The notes under the pieces were generated by a model. That model searched no databases. It saw only the letters and a list, made by a program, of their open reading frames with translations, and had not been told where the DNA came from. Both the position numbers and the translations under genes were made by a program. A stretch of DNA of 57,143 bases. Source: an uncultured Sphingomonadales bacterium. GTDB taxonomy: Bacteria; Pseudomonadota; Alphaproteobacteria; Sphingomonadales; Sphingomonadaceae. The DNA lies in assembly GCA_903923465.1 (NCBI GenBank), contig CAIXXP010000037.1, positions 1 through 57,143 of the forward strand. Direction: 5' to 3'. Below are positions 28,288 to 37,528 of the stretch, piece after piece. How positions within the stretch are numbered: the first letter of the stretch is position 1; each line of letters begins with the position of its first letter.

Positions 28288-29493
28288 ATGCAGTTCTCAT
28301 TAGACGCCAAGCACGAGGCCTTCCGTCAGGAGGTGCGCTCCTTCATTGCCGAACACATCACCCCGGAGATTCAGCAGCGCGCGCGCCAGGGCGGGTTTTT
28401 CTGCAACAAGGAAGATCAGCGCCACTGGGTGAAGCTGCTGGCCGCCAAGGGCTGGGCCATGCCGAGCTGGCCGCTGGAGCACGGCGGTTGCGACTGGACG
28501 CCGCTGCAGCACTATATCTTCGAGGAAGAGCACCTGCGCGCCGACGCGCCGGGCCTGCCCTTCGCGCTGTATCACATGATCGGCCCGGTGATCATGAAAT
28601 ACGCCTCGCAGGAGTTGCAGGACCAGTTGCTCAAGCCGATGTACAACGGCGACATCACCTTCGCCCAAGGCTTCTCCGAGCCGGGCTCGGGTTCAGACCT
28701 TGCCGCCCTCTCCACCCAGGCGGTGCGCGACGGCGATCACTATGTGGTTAACGGCCAGAAGATCTGGACCAGCGGCGCCTATGAGTCCGAATGGCTGTTC
28801 TGTCTGGTGAAAACCGACACGAAGGTGAAGCCGCAGAACGGCATTTCCTTCCTGGTGTTCCCACTGGACCTGCCCGGCATCACCATCCGCCGCATCCCGC
28901 AGATCGATGGCGACGCGCATCTGTGCGAGACCTTCTTCTCCGATGTGCGCGTGCCGGTGGAAAATCTGGTGGGCGAGGAAGGCAAGGGCTGGACCTACGC
29001 CAAGTCGCTGCTCGATGGCGAGCGCACTGGCAGCGCCTATATCCACTGGAGCAAGCACGAACTGGCCAAGGCCCGCGAGATCGCCGAAAACGAGACGGTG
29101 AATGGCGTGCGGATTATCGACATCCCCGCCTATCAGGCGCGCTTTGCCCGGGCAGAGGCGCAGATCACCGCGCTGGAATGGTCGGTGCTCCGGGTGCTGG
29201 CCAACGAGAACTTCAAATACCCCCTCACCACCATCGCCTCGTCGCTGAAGCTGCGCGGTTCGGAATTGCAGCAGACCGTCTCGATGCTGCAGTGGGATTG
29301 CCTGGGCGCGAAGGGCCTGCGCTTCATCCCGCGTGAGGACTATGGCGCGCAGACCGTGGCCGGCGATCCCTTGTGGCCCGCCCACATGCTGGGCACCACG
29401 CCCAATGCGCTGATCATGCGCGCGGCCACCATCTATGGCGGCGCCCGCCAGATCCAGAAGAACATCGTCGCCAAGATGGCCTTCGGTCTCTAG
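28288..29493 (+). CDS. Acyl-CoA dehydrogenase, first gene of an adjacent pair
   Basis: GFSEPGSGSDLAALSTQAVRDGDHYVVNGQKIWTSGA; IYGGARQIQKNIVAK. Confidence 0.92.
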   Translation: MQFSLDAKHEAFRQEVRSFIAEHITPEIQQRARQGGFFCNKEDQRHWVKLLAAKGWAMPSWPLEHGGCDWTPLQHYIFEEEHLRADAPGLPFALYHMIGPVIMKYASQELQDQLLKPMYNGDITFAQGFSEPGSGSDLAALSTQAVRDGDHYVVNGQKIWTSGAYESEWLFCLVKTDTKVKPQNGISFLVFPLDLPGITIRRIPQIDGDAHLCETFFSDVRVPVENLVGEEGKGWTYAKSLLDGERTGSAYIHWSKHELAKAREIAENETVNGVRIIDIPAYQARFARAEAQITALEWSVLRVLANENFKYPLTTIASSLKLRGSELQQTVSMLQWDCLGAKGLRFIPREDYGAQTVAGDPLWPAHMLGTTPNALIMRAATIYGGARQIQKNIVAKMAFGL

Positions 29494-29540
29494 CCCAATC
29501 TCTAGGGAGGGGCCGCGCGCTCCGGGCTTTCTGTTTTAAC

Positions 29541-29583
29541 GCGTTTTCACCAGCGTCGGCCGATCGGACCAGACCAAAAACGC
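29541..29583. repeat. Inverted-repeat element GCGTTTT...AAAAACGC
   Basis: ttaacGCGTTTTcaccagcgtcggccgatcggaccagaccAAAAACGCtttagg between paired ACAD genes; similar to 56444-56483. Confidence 0.5.
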
Positions 29584-29600
29584 TTTAGGGGTTTCCTGCC

Positions 29601-30719
29601 GTGGATTTCAATTTTTCCGAAGAACAGCAAATGGTGGCCGACGGGGTGGAGCGCTTCGTGCGTGAATCCTACTCGCTGGATCAGCGCCGCAAGCTCGCCG
29701 CCACCCCGCGTGGCTTCAGCGAGGAGCACTGGGCGATGTTTGCCGAAATGGGCTGGCTGGCCCTGGTCATCCCCGAGGATGCCGGCGGGCTGAATTTCTC
29801 CTGCCTCGAAGTGGCGGTGGTTATGGCCGCGCTGGGCCGCGGCCCCGTGCTGGAGCCCTATGTGCCCACGGCCATTCTCGGCGTCCATCTGATCGACAAG
29901 GCGGCCCCGGCGGCGCTGCGCGAGGAAATCCTCGGCGCGGTGGGTGCCGGCGCGCTGAAGCTGGCCTTTGCCCATGACGAGACGAATGGCGTCACCACCG
30001 GCCCGCTGGCGGTGAATGCCAAGGCCGAGAAGGTCAACGGGGGCTATGCCCTCACCGGCCGCAAGACCATGGTGCTGGGCGGCGACAGCGCCGACAAGTT
30101 CATCGTCTCGGCCAAACTCGGCGCGGATACGTCACTGTTCCTGGTGGACCGCGACACGCCGGGCCTCGCCATCACGCCCTACAAGCTGATCGACCACAGC
30201 GGCGCTGCCGATGTCGCCCTCGACGGGCTGGTGGTGGCCGAGGATGCCCTGCTGGGCGCCGCGCCGGACAGGGGCCTCGACACTGGCGCCGTCATCGCCG
30301 AGGCGCTCGACCGGGCCACCTTCGCCCTGCTGGCCGAGGCCGTGGGCGTGATGGAAGCCGCGCTGGATGTGTGCAGCGACTATCTGAAAACCCGCAAGCA
30401 GTTCGGCCAGCCGCTGGGCAATTTCCAGGCATTGCAGCACATTCTGGCCGACATGTTCGTGGAGGCGCAGGAAGCGCGCTCGATGCTGTATTTCCTGCTC
30501 TCGCGCATGGATGGCCCGGCGGCCGAGCGGTCGCGGGCGATCTCGCTGGCCAAGATCGCCATTGGCGAGGGCGGCTTCGTGGTCGCGGCCTCGTCTATCC
30601 AGCTGCACGGCGGCTATGGCGTGACGGACGAATATGTCGTCAGCCACTATTACCGCCGCCTGCTGATCATCAAGAAGCTGTTCGGCGACGTCGAAGACCA
30701 CCTGATGCGCGTGGCCTGA
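29601..30719 (+). CDS. Acyl-CoA dehydrogenase, second gene of the pair
   Basis: MDFNFSEEQQMVADGVERFV; DYLKTRKQFGQPLGNFQALQHILADM; QLHGGYGVTDEY. Confidence 0.92.
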   Translation: MDFNFSEEQQMVADGVERFVRESYSLDQRRKLAATPRGFSEEHWAMFAEMGWLALVIPEDAGGLNFSCLEVAVVMAALGRGPVLEPYVPTAILGVHLIDKAAPAALREEILGAVGAGALKLAFAHDETNGVTTGPLAVNAKAEKVNGGYALTGRKTMVLGGDSADKFIVSAKLGADTSLFLVDRDTPGLAITPYKLIDHSGAADVALDGLVVAEDALLGAAPDRGLDTGAVIAEALDRATFALLAEAVGVMEAALDVCSDYLKTRKQFGQPLGNFQALQHILADMFVEAQEARSMLYFLLSRMDGPAAERSRAISLAKIAIGEGGFVVAASSIQLHGGYGVTDEYVVSHYYRRLLIIKKLFGDVEDHLMRVA

Positions 30720-30746
30720 AGCCATCGCAGCCAGACCCGAAAGCAG

Positions 30747-30783
30747 AAAGGCCCCCGATCCGCAGCAGGATCGGGGGCCTTTC
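30747..30783. terminator. Bidirectional rho-independent terminator
   Basis: AAAGGCCCCCGATCC-gcagca-GGATCGGGGGCCTTT between convergent genes. Confidence 0.92.
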
Positions 30784-30809
30784 CGTGGGCGAGAGATTCG
30801 GGCGCCCCC

Positions 30810-31580
30810 TTATTGCCCGGTAAACGCGGGCGGGCGACGCTCGCGGAAGCCGGCGATCCCCTCATGGTAATCGTCGGTCCGCGTCATCAGCGGCTGCATG
30901 GTCAGTTCCACCCCCAGTGCCTGATCGAGCGTTTGCGCGCCCGCGCCATTCAACTGGGTCTTGGCCATGCCGATGGCCAGCGTCGGGCCATCGGCCAGCT
31001 CGCGGGCCAAGGCCTGCGCCCGCGCCATCACCTCGGCCGCGGGCAGCACCTCCAGCGCCAGCCCCATCGCAAAAGCCTCCTCGCCGCTGACGAAGCGGCC
31101 GGTATAGATCAGCTCCTTGGCGCGCTGCAGGCCGATCTGCTGGGTCAGGTGATAGGATGCCCCGCCATCGGGCGCGAGGCCGAGATTGCGGAAGGCAAAG
31201 CGATAGCGCGCATCCGTGGCGGTGATGATGAAGTCGGCACTCAGTGCCAGGCTCCAGCCCAGGCCGATGCACACGCCCTGCACCGCGGCGACCACCGGCT
31301 TGGGCAGGCGCCACACGCTGTGCACCATGCGCTGCAGATGATTCATGTTGCCCAGCGAGCCGCCGATGCCATGGGTACCGGCCTTGCCGAGATCGGCGCC
31401 GGCGCAAAAATCGCCGCCCTCGCCGGCCAGCACCACGGCGCGAACCTCAGGGTCGTCATACATCGCCTCGAATTGGCGGTGGATGGCGATTTGCGTGTCG
31501 CGGTCCACCGCATTCTTGCGGTCGGGCCGGGCAATGAGCACCGTGGCAACGCCATTTACCAGCTCATATGTGATTGTCAT
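30810..31580 (-). CDS. Enoyl-CoA hydratase/isomerase
   Basis: VLAGEGGDFCAGADLGKAG; PVVAAVQGVCIGLGWSLALSADFIIT. Confidence 0.92.
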   Translation of the reverse strand: MTITYELVNGVATVLIARPDRKNAVDRDTQIAIHRQFEAMYDDPEVRAVVLAGEGGDFCAGADLGKAGTHGIGGSLGNMNHLQRMVHSVWRLPKPVVAAVQGVCIGLGWSLALSADFIITATDARYRFAFRNLGLAPDGGASYHLTQQIGLQRAKELIYTGRFVSGEEAFAMGLALEVLPAAEVMARAQALARELADGPTLAIGMAKTQLNGAGAQTLDQALGVELTMQPLMTRTDDYHEGIAGFRERRPPAFTGQ

Positions 31581-31614
31581 GGGGGTCCCTCTTGATTGGC
31601 ATCCAGCTCATCGC

Positions 31615-31628
31615 CTAACGGTTGTTAG
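31615..31628. promoter_or_regulatory. Operator-like palindrome CTAAC-GGTT-GTTAG
   Basis: Between divergent ECH and tetR; CCTAACGGTTGTTAGC vs CCTAACGCATGTTAGG at 17052 (13/16 identical). Confidence 0.7.
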
Positions 31629-31701
31629 CCCACCCGTCCGCTCCGAAAACCCGCTGGGCGGGGTTGAATTCGGGCGGCCGGTGGGGCGGCGCGTCTTCAG
31701 G

Positions 31702-32400
31702 ATGGATCACATGGCTTCCAACATGCAAGCGCTAAGCAAAACCGGAAAGCCAGAAAACACGGATGCGCCGGCCATGGCCCCGCACCGCGCCGCCGCCGCA
31801 AGGCCGGAGAGCCGTGGCGATTCCGCCAGCGTCGCCCTGCTGGAGATCACCGCGCAACTGATCCGCGACCGCGGCTATGCCGGCACCACCATGCGCCGCA
31901 TCGCCGCCGAGGCCGGCATCAAGGCCGCCAGCATCTATCACCACTATGCCTCGAAAGACGAAATCGTCGAGCGCGTGCTCGACCGCGGCATTGGCGAGGC
32001 CATCGCGCATATGCGCAAGGCCATCGCCGATCTGCCCGAGGGCGCGGGATTTCCCCAGCGTTTCCGCGCGGCGATCGGCGCCTATCTCGACACGGCCAGC
32101 CAGTTCGGCACCTATTTCGTCGCCACAAGGCAGCTGCTCACCCATGTTCCACCCGAGCTGGCCGAGCGCCACCGCCGCCGCCGCATGGAGCTGGATACGC
32201 TGTGGGCGGACATGCTGGAGGAAGGCTATCGCGAGGGCGCGGTCACCCAGTTCGGCAAGGGGGGCCTGGCCCGCGTGTTCATGCTGGGCGCGCTCAGCTG
32301 GTCCACCGAATGGATGGACCCCAACCGCAAGCCCTCGGACGAAATGGCCGATGTGGTTGCCACCCTGTTTCTCGGCGGGATAGAAACCCGCAACCATTGA
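31702..32400 (+). CDS. TetR family transcriptional regulator
   Basis: ITAQLIRDRGYAGTTMRRIAAEAGIKAASIYHHYASKDEIVERVL. Confidence 0.92.
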   Translation: MDHMASNMQALSKTGKPENTDAPAMAPHRAAAARPESRGDSASVALLEITAQLIRDRGYAGTTMRRIAAEAGIKAASIYHHYASKDEIVERVLDRGIGEAIAHMRKAIADLPEGAGFPQRFRAAIGAYLDTASQFGTYFVATRQLLTHVPPELAERHRRRRMELDTLWADMLEEGYREGAVTQFGKGGLARVFMLGALSWSTEWMDPNRKPSDEMADVVATLFLGGIETRNH

Positions 32401-32441
32401 TCGCCCAAACCGCCCGCACCGAACGCCCAGAGGACACCGCC

Positions 32442-32816
32442 ATGCTGCACTATGACTACATCCGCCCCGATCAGGAATATCAGGCGTTCCTCGACCAGGG
32501 CGAGATCCGCATCCAGCGCAGCCGTTCCAGTGGCAAGCACGTGTTCTACCCCCGCGTGATGGAACCGGGCACCGGCGCCACCGATCTGGAATGGGTGCCG
32601 ATCACCGGGCAGGGCACGATCTATTCGGTCACGGTCATTCATCCCAAGCCGCCGGCGGCGCCCTATAACGTGGTGCTGGTCGATCTGGACGAGGGCGCCC
32701 GCATGATGAGCCGGGTGGATGGGGCAGAGGTTGAAAGCCTCGCCATCGGCCAGCGCGTGAAGGCCACCATCGCCACCATAGACGGCAAGCAGGCCGTGGT
32801 GTTCGAACGCGCCTGA
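32442..32816 (+). CDS. OB-fold (DUF35-like) protein lacking the zinc-ribbon cysteines
   Basis: RIQRSRSSGKHVFYPRVMEPGTGATDLEWVPITGQGTIYSVTVIHPKP; no Cys in the protein. Confidence 0.82.
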   Translation: MLHYDYIRPDQEYQAFLDQGEIRIQRSRSSGKHVFYPRVMEPGTGATDLEWVPITGQGTIYSVTVIHPKPPAAPYNVVLVDLDEGARMMSRVDGAEVESLAIGQRVKATIATIDGKQAVVFERA

Positions 32817-32875
32817 ACCCGTTCGAGCCCCTGAACGTTCAAGCAGCGCCCGAGCGACTCAATGAGGATGAACCA

Positions 32876-33943
32876 GTGACGCAGGACAACGAGACGGCAG
32901 AGCTTCTGTCGATGGTGGAAAGCTCCGTCGCGCAGTTTCTCGAAACCGCGCGCGCGCGCCCCAATGCCGGGGCCGGCGATGCGGAAGTCTGGCGCGAAAT
33001 CGTCGAACTGGGCCTGCCGCTGGTGGCCCTGCCCGAGGCGATGGGTGGCAGCGGCCTCGGCGCGGCGGGCTTCACCTGCGTTGCCCGGCAGTTTGGCAAG
33101 GCCGCGGTGCCCCAGCCCTATGTGGCCTGCGGCGTGGCGCCGGTGGCGGCGATCGGCGCGCTTGGCGCCAGTGACATCGGGGGCGCTTTCGCCGATGCCG
33201 CTCTGGCGCTCGTCTCCGATGGCGCGAACCGCGTAGCCTTTGGCACCCACCCTGCCGATACCCCGGCCACGCTGGCCGATGGCACATTGACCGGCCAGTG
33301 GCGTCTGGTGCCGCACCCCGCCTCGCACCTGCTGGTTGCGGTGGGCGATGCGCTGGCACTGGTGTCGCTGGATGGCGCCGGTGTGCACCGCCATGTGCAA
33401 AAGGCTCTGGACGGCAGCGAGGCGGCGGTGGTCGATCTGACCGGCGCCCCGGTGCTACATCACGTCTCCGGCCCCGCCGCCGCCCGCGCCGGCGAAGTGG
33501 CGCTGGCCGCCGCCCGGCTCGCCCATGCCGCGCTGCTCGATGGCCTTGCCGCCAGCGCCTTTGGCCAGACACAGGACTACATCAAGACCCGCAGCCAGTT
33601 TAACCAGAGGATCGCCTCGTTCCAGTCGATCCAGCACCGCTCGGTCGACCAGTTCATGGCCGTCTCGCTCACCGATGCCGCGATTGACGCCGCCGCCACC
33701 GCCTTCGCCGCCGACCCCACTTCGTCTCAGGCCAGCGCGCTGATCGCCGCCGCCGTCGCCCGCGCGGCCACCAGCGGCGCCCATGTCGCGCGCGAATCGG
33801 TGCAGATGCATGGCGGCATCGGCTTCACCGCCGAACTGGACGTCGGCCGCTATGTGCGGGCCCTTACCGGCGCCGCAAACCTCTATGGCACCGCGCGCGA
33901 CAACCGCCGGCTGTTTGCCCAACTCGAAAGCGCGGTGGCCTGA
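32876..33943 (+). CDS. Acyl-CoA dehydrogenase, first gene of second pair
   Basis: ACAD C-terminal domain DYIKTRSQFNQRIASFQSIQHRSVDQ, QMHGGIGFTAELDVGRY; GTG start. Confidence 0.88.
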   Translation: MTQDNETAELLSMVESSVAQFLETARARPNAGAGDAEVWREIVELGLPLVALPEAMGGSGLGAAGFTCVARQFGKAAVPQPYVACGVAPVAAIGALGASDIGGAFADAALALVSDGANRVAFGTHPADTPATLADGTLTGQWRLVPHPASHLLVAVGDALALVSLDGAGVHRHVQKALDGSEAAVVDLTGAPVLHHVSGPAAARAGEVALAAARLAHAALLDGLAASAFGQTQDYIKTRSQFNQRIASFQSIQHRSVDQFMAVSLTDAAIDAAATAFAADPTSSQASALIAAAVARAATSGAHVARESVQMHGGIGFTAELDVGRYVRALTGAANLYGTARDNRRLFAQLESAVA

Positions 33944-33944
33944 A

Positions 33945-35123
33945 ATGAGCAGCAACACAGATTTCAACGCGCTGAGCGACGCCGACTTCCGCAAGTTTCT
34001 GGAAGACTGGCTGGCCGCCAATTATCCGCCCGAGTGGCGGCAGGACCTGCGCCGCCCGTTCCGCCGCCTGCGTGGCGACGATGTCGTGCGCTGGATCCGG
34101 ATGCAGCTGGAGGCGGGCCTGCGCTGCCCGGCCTGGCCAAAGCAATATGGCGGCATGGGCCTGGATTTCGCCAAGCAGCTGGTCCATCAGGAGGTGTTCG
34201 AGCACTACGGCGTGGCCCGCGTACTCGATCTGGCGGAGACGCAGATCGGGCCGACGCTGATGGCCCATGGCAGCGATGCGCAAAAGGCCGCGTTCATTCC
34301 GCCCATGCTGCGCGGCGACCACACCTGGTGCCAGGGCTATTCCGAACCGGGCGCCGGCTCCGACCTCGCCTCGCTGAAGACCGCCGCCGTGGTCGATGGC
34401 GATGTGCTGCGCGTCACCGGCCAGAAAATCTGGACCAGCCACGCGCAGGAAGCCACCCACATCTTCGCGCTGGTGCGCACCGCCAAGCTGGAGAAAAAGC
34501 AGCAGGGCATCAGCTTCATCCTGGCCGAGATGAACACGCCCGGCATCACCATCCGCCCCATCGCCAATCTGGCCGGCGAGGAGGAGTTCTGCGAGGTCTT
34601 CTTCGACGACGCCAAGGTGCCGCTCGCCAATGTGGTCGGCGGGCTCGACAATGGCTGGACGGTGGCCAAGGCGCTGCTCGGCCACGAGCGGGTGTGGATC
34701 GGCAGCCCCGGCCTTGCCACCCGTGCCCTGTGGGTGGCGCGCCAGTTGATGCAACACCATGCCGGCGATCAGGGCCTGGCCGATGCCTATGCCACCGTCG
34801 CGGCGGACCTTCAGGACCTGCGCAGCCTCTACCGCAAAACCTGCCGCGACATCGCCGGCGGCCGCCAGCCCGGCCCAGAGGTCTCGATGCTGAAGGTGCT
34901 GCAGTCCGAGCTGTTGCAGCGCATCACCGAGCTGAATGTGGAATTGGGCGGCCCCGACGCGCTGATCGATGGCGACAGTGTTGTCGGCAACGGCCCGGCT
35001 GCTATGCTCGCCGACTATGGCTGGCAATTTTTCATGGCGCGACCCGGCACCATTTTTGCCGGCGCCAACGAGATCCAGCGCAATGTGCTGGCCAAATCGG
35101 TTCTGGGATTGGGAAGCAAATAA
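33945..35123 (+). CDS. Acyl-CoA dehydrogenase, second gene of second pair
   Basis: GYSEPGAGSDLASLKTAAVVDGDVLRVTGQKIWTSHAQ; IFAGANEIQRNVLAK; ATG 33945 just after previous stop. Confidence 0.92.
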   Translation: MSSNTDFNALSDADFRKFLEDWLAANYPPEWRQDLRRPFRRLRGDDVVRWIRMQLEAGLRCPAWPKQYGGMGLDFAKQLVHQEVFEHYGVARVLDLAETQIGPTLMAHGSDAQKAAFIPPMLRGDHTWCQGYSEPGAGSDLASLKTAAVVDGDVLRVTGQKIWTSHAQEATHIFALVRTAKLEKKQQGISFILAEMNTPGITIRPIANLAGEEEFCEVFFDDAKVPLANVVGGLDNGWTVAKALLGHERVWIGSPGLATRALWVARQLMQHHAGDQGLADAYATVAADLQDLRSLYRKTCRDIAGGRQPGPEVSMLKVLQSELLQRITELNVELGGPDALIDGDSVVGNGPAAMLADYGWQFFMARPGTIFAGANEIQRNVLAKSVLGLGSK

Positions 35124-36358
35124 TGAGCATGAATAACGGGCCCGAAAACACCGGTCCTCTGGCCGGGCTGCTGGTGATCGACATGACCCGCGTCATCGCC
35201 GGGCCGCTCTCGGGGCAGATCCTCGGCGATCTGGGGGCTGATATCATCAAGATCGAGCGCCGCGGCGAAGGCGACGATGTGCGCCGCGTCGGCCCACCGT
35301 GGATGGCCGACAAGGATGGCAACGACACCCCCGATTCCACCTATTTCACCGCGGCGAACCGCAACAAGAAGTCGGTCTCGGTGGATTTCGCCACGCCCGA
35401 GGGCGCCGAGGTGCTGCGCCGGCTGGTGGCCAAGGCCGATATCCTCATCGAGAACTATCGCCCCGGCACGCTCGCCAAATACGGCCTTGGCTACGAGGCG
35501 CTGCGCGAGATCAACCCGCGCCTGATCTATTGCTCGGTCAGCGGCTTTGGCCAGACCGGGCCATACCGCAACCGTTCGGGCTATGACTATCTGGTGCAGG
35601 GCATGAGCGGGTTGATGAGCGTGACCGGCACCCCCGAGGGCGAACCCACCCGCGTCGGCATTCCCGTGTCCGACATCTTTGCCGGGCTGAACGCGGTGAT
35701 CGGCGTGCAGGCCGCGCTGGTCAGCCGCGCCACCACCGGCAAGGGCCAGGCCATCGACATCTCGCTGTTCGATTCGCAGCTCGGCGTCATGCTCAACGCC
35801 GGCGCCGCCTGGCTCAACCGCCAAACCGACCTCGGCCGCACCGGCAACGATCACCCCAGCGCCGCGCCCTATGGCGTGTTCGAGGCCTCCGATGGCTATC
35901 TGATCGTCGCCACCTTCTCCGATCGCGAATATAACCGCCTCGCCGATGTGCTGGGCCATCCCGAATGGAAGGAAGACCCGCGCTATTCCACCAATGGCGC
36001 GCGGGTGAAGAACCGCGCCCAGGTGAAGGCCGATGTCGGCGCCATCATCAAGACCAAAACCCGCGCCGAATGGGTCGACATCCTGAACGCCGCCACCGTC
36101 TCCTGCGGCCCCATCGACACCATGGCCGATGTCGAGCACAACCCGCAGGTGCTGGCCCGCGAGATGGTCATCTCCATGCCCGACGAGAACGGCCTGCCGG
36201 TGCGGATGATGGGCAGCCCGTTCAAATTCTCCGACACGCCGGTCAGCTACCGCCACGCCCCGCCCCGCATCGGCGCGAACACCGACGAGGTGCTGCGCGC
36301 CGTGCTGGGCATGGACGATGCGGAACTGGAGAAGCTGCGGGCGGCGGGCGCGCTGTAA
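35123..36358 (+). CDS. CoA-transferase family III (CaiB/BaiF)
   Basis: LAGLLVIDMTRVIAGPLSGQILGDLGADIIKIERRGEGDDVR; GFGQTGPYRNRSGYDYLVQGMSG; overlaps previous stop. Confidence 0.92.
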   Translation: MSMNNGPENTGPLAGLLVIDMTRVIAGPLSGQILGDLGADIIKIERRGEGDDVRRVGPPWMADKDGNDTPDSTYFTAANRNKKSVSVDFATPEGAEVLRRLVAKADILIENYRPGTLAKYGLGYEALREINPRLIYCSVSGFGQTGPYRNRSGYDYLVQGMSGLMSVTGTPEGEPTRVGIPVSDIFAGLNAVIGVQAALVSRATTGKGQAIDISLFDSQLGVMLNAGAAWLNRQTDLGRTGNDHPSAAPYGVFEASDGYLIVATFSDREYNRLADVLGHPEWKEDPRYSTNGARVKNRAQVKADVGAIIKTKTRAEWVDILNAATVSCGPIDTMADVEHNPQVLAREMVISMPDENGLPVRMMGSPFKFSDTPVSYRHAPPRIGANTDEVLRAVLGMDDAELEKLRAAGAL

Positions 36359-36393
36359 GGTGCAGCAGGGTTGATACGGCAGGGCAATAAAGC

Positions 36394-36590
36394 GAGGGGA
36401 AGTCTTGGGGCCTTAGGCCCCAAACCCCATTCCTGTCTTCGTCGCGCCGAGATCTCGGTCTCGCGCAGCGGCCCTGAGGCTTGCGGCGCGGTGAGGATAT
36501 GCTGGGCGGTGCCCTCGGCGCAGCCTTTCGCCGGAAGACGGTAAGGGGAGCGGGGGCTAGCCCCTGCCCTTCCCCTTCCTGCTTGCCTCA
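36394..36590 (+). repeat. Dispersed intergenic repeat, copy B
   Basis: gaagtcttggggccttaggccccaaaccccattcctgtctt...ttgcggcgcggtgagg...tttcgccggaagacg...gcgggggctagcccctgc. Confidence 0.8.
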
Positions 36591-37181
36591 CCCCATCCGG
36601 CCGATCACCCCCTCGCGCCATTCCCCGGGCGGCACGCCATCCAGCGTCCAGATCCCGACACTCCAGCGCACCAGGCGCAAGGTCGGGTGCCCGATGGCGG
36701 CGGTCATGCGCCGCACCTGCCGGTTGCGGCCCTCGGTGATGGTTACCGCCAACCAGCTGTCGGCCACGGTCTTGCGAAAGCGCACGGGCGGGTCGCGCGG
36801 CCACAGGGCGGGGTCGGCGATGGCCTCCACCTGCGCCGGGCGGGTTGGGCCATCCTTCAGTATCACGCCGCGCCGCAATGCCTCCAGGCTGGCCGCATCG
36901 GGTTCGCCCTCCACCTGCACCAGATAGGTTTTGGGCAGCTTGTGGCGCGGCTCGGCGATGCGCGCCTGCAAGCGGCCATCATCGGTCAGCAACAGCAACC
37001 CCTCGCTATCGAGATCGAGCCGCCCGGCGGGATAGACGCCCGGCACGTCGATATAGTCAGACAGGGTCGGGCGGGCCTGGCCATTCGCCGTTTGATCCGA
37101 GGGGGCCTGAACGCCGGCGCCGCGGTCGGTGAACTGGCACAATACGCCGTGGGGCTTGTTGAACAGAATCAGTCGCGCCAT
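36588..37181 (-). CDS. Ribosomal large-subunit pseudouridine synthase (RsuA/RluE family)
   Basis: [59 protein letters not shown]. Confidence 0.92.
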   Translation of the reverse strand: MARLILFNKPHGVLCQFTDRGAGVQAPSDQTANGQARPTLSDYIDVPGVYPAGRLDLDSEGLLLLTDDGRLQARIAEPRHKLPKTYLVQVEGEPDAASLEALRRGVILKDGPTRPAQVEAIADPALWPRDPPVRFRKTVADSWLAVTITEGRNRQVRRMTAAIGHPTLRLVRWSVGIWTLDGVPPGEWREGVIGRMG

Positions 37182-37528
37182 GCCCCGGTTCGCTCCCCCA
37201 TTTTGCCTTGCTTCACGCGGTGCCATCCGGCAAACAGGCAGGCACCCGATAGCGCCAGACAATCCGGAGAGACCTGCCCCCGCGTTACCCAGCCAAGCCG
37301 GCCGCGTCCAGCCCGGAAACCCCCGCCTTTCCGCTGCTCACCACACCAAATCAGCCGGTTATGATGGCGGTGCGGCGAAGGCAAACCGCTGTTCATCTCA
37401 CAGTTTTGCGCCCTGACGCATCTAAGCCCTCTTGTTCATTTCGCGTTAACCTGACAGACCGCACTCGCCCCGGGGCCAAACCCTTTTGTAGATTCAGCCC
37501 CCCATTATGAGATAAGGACCAGCCGCGC

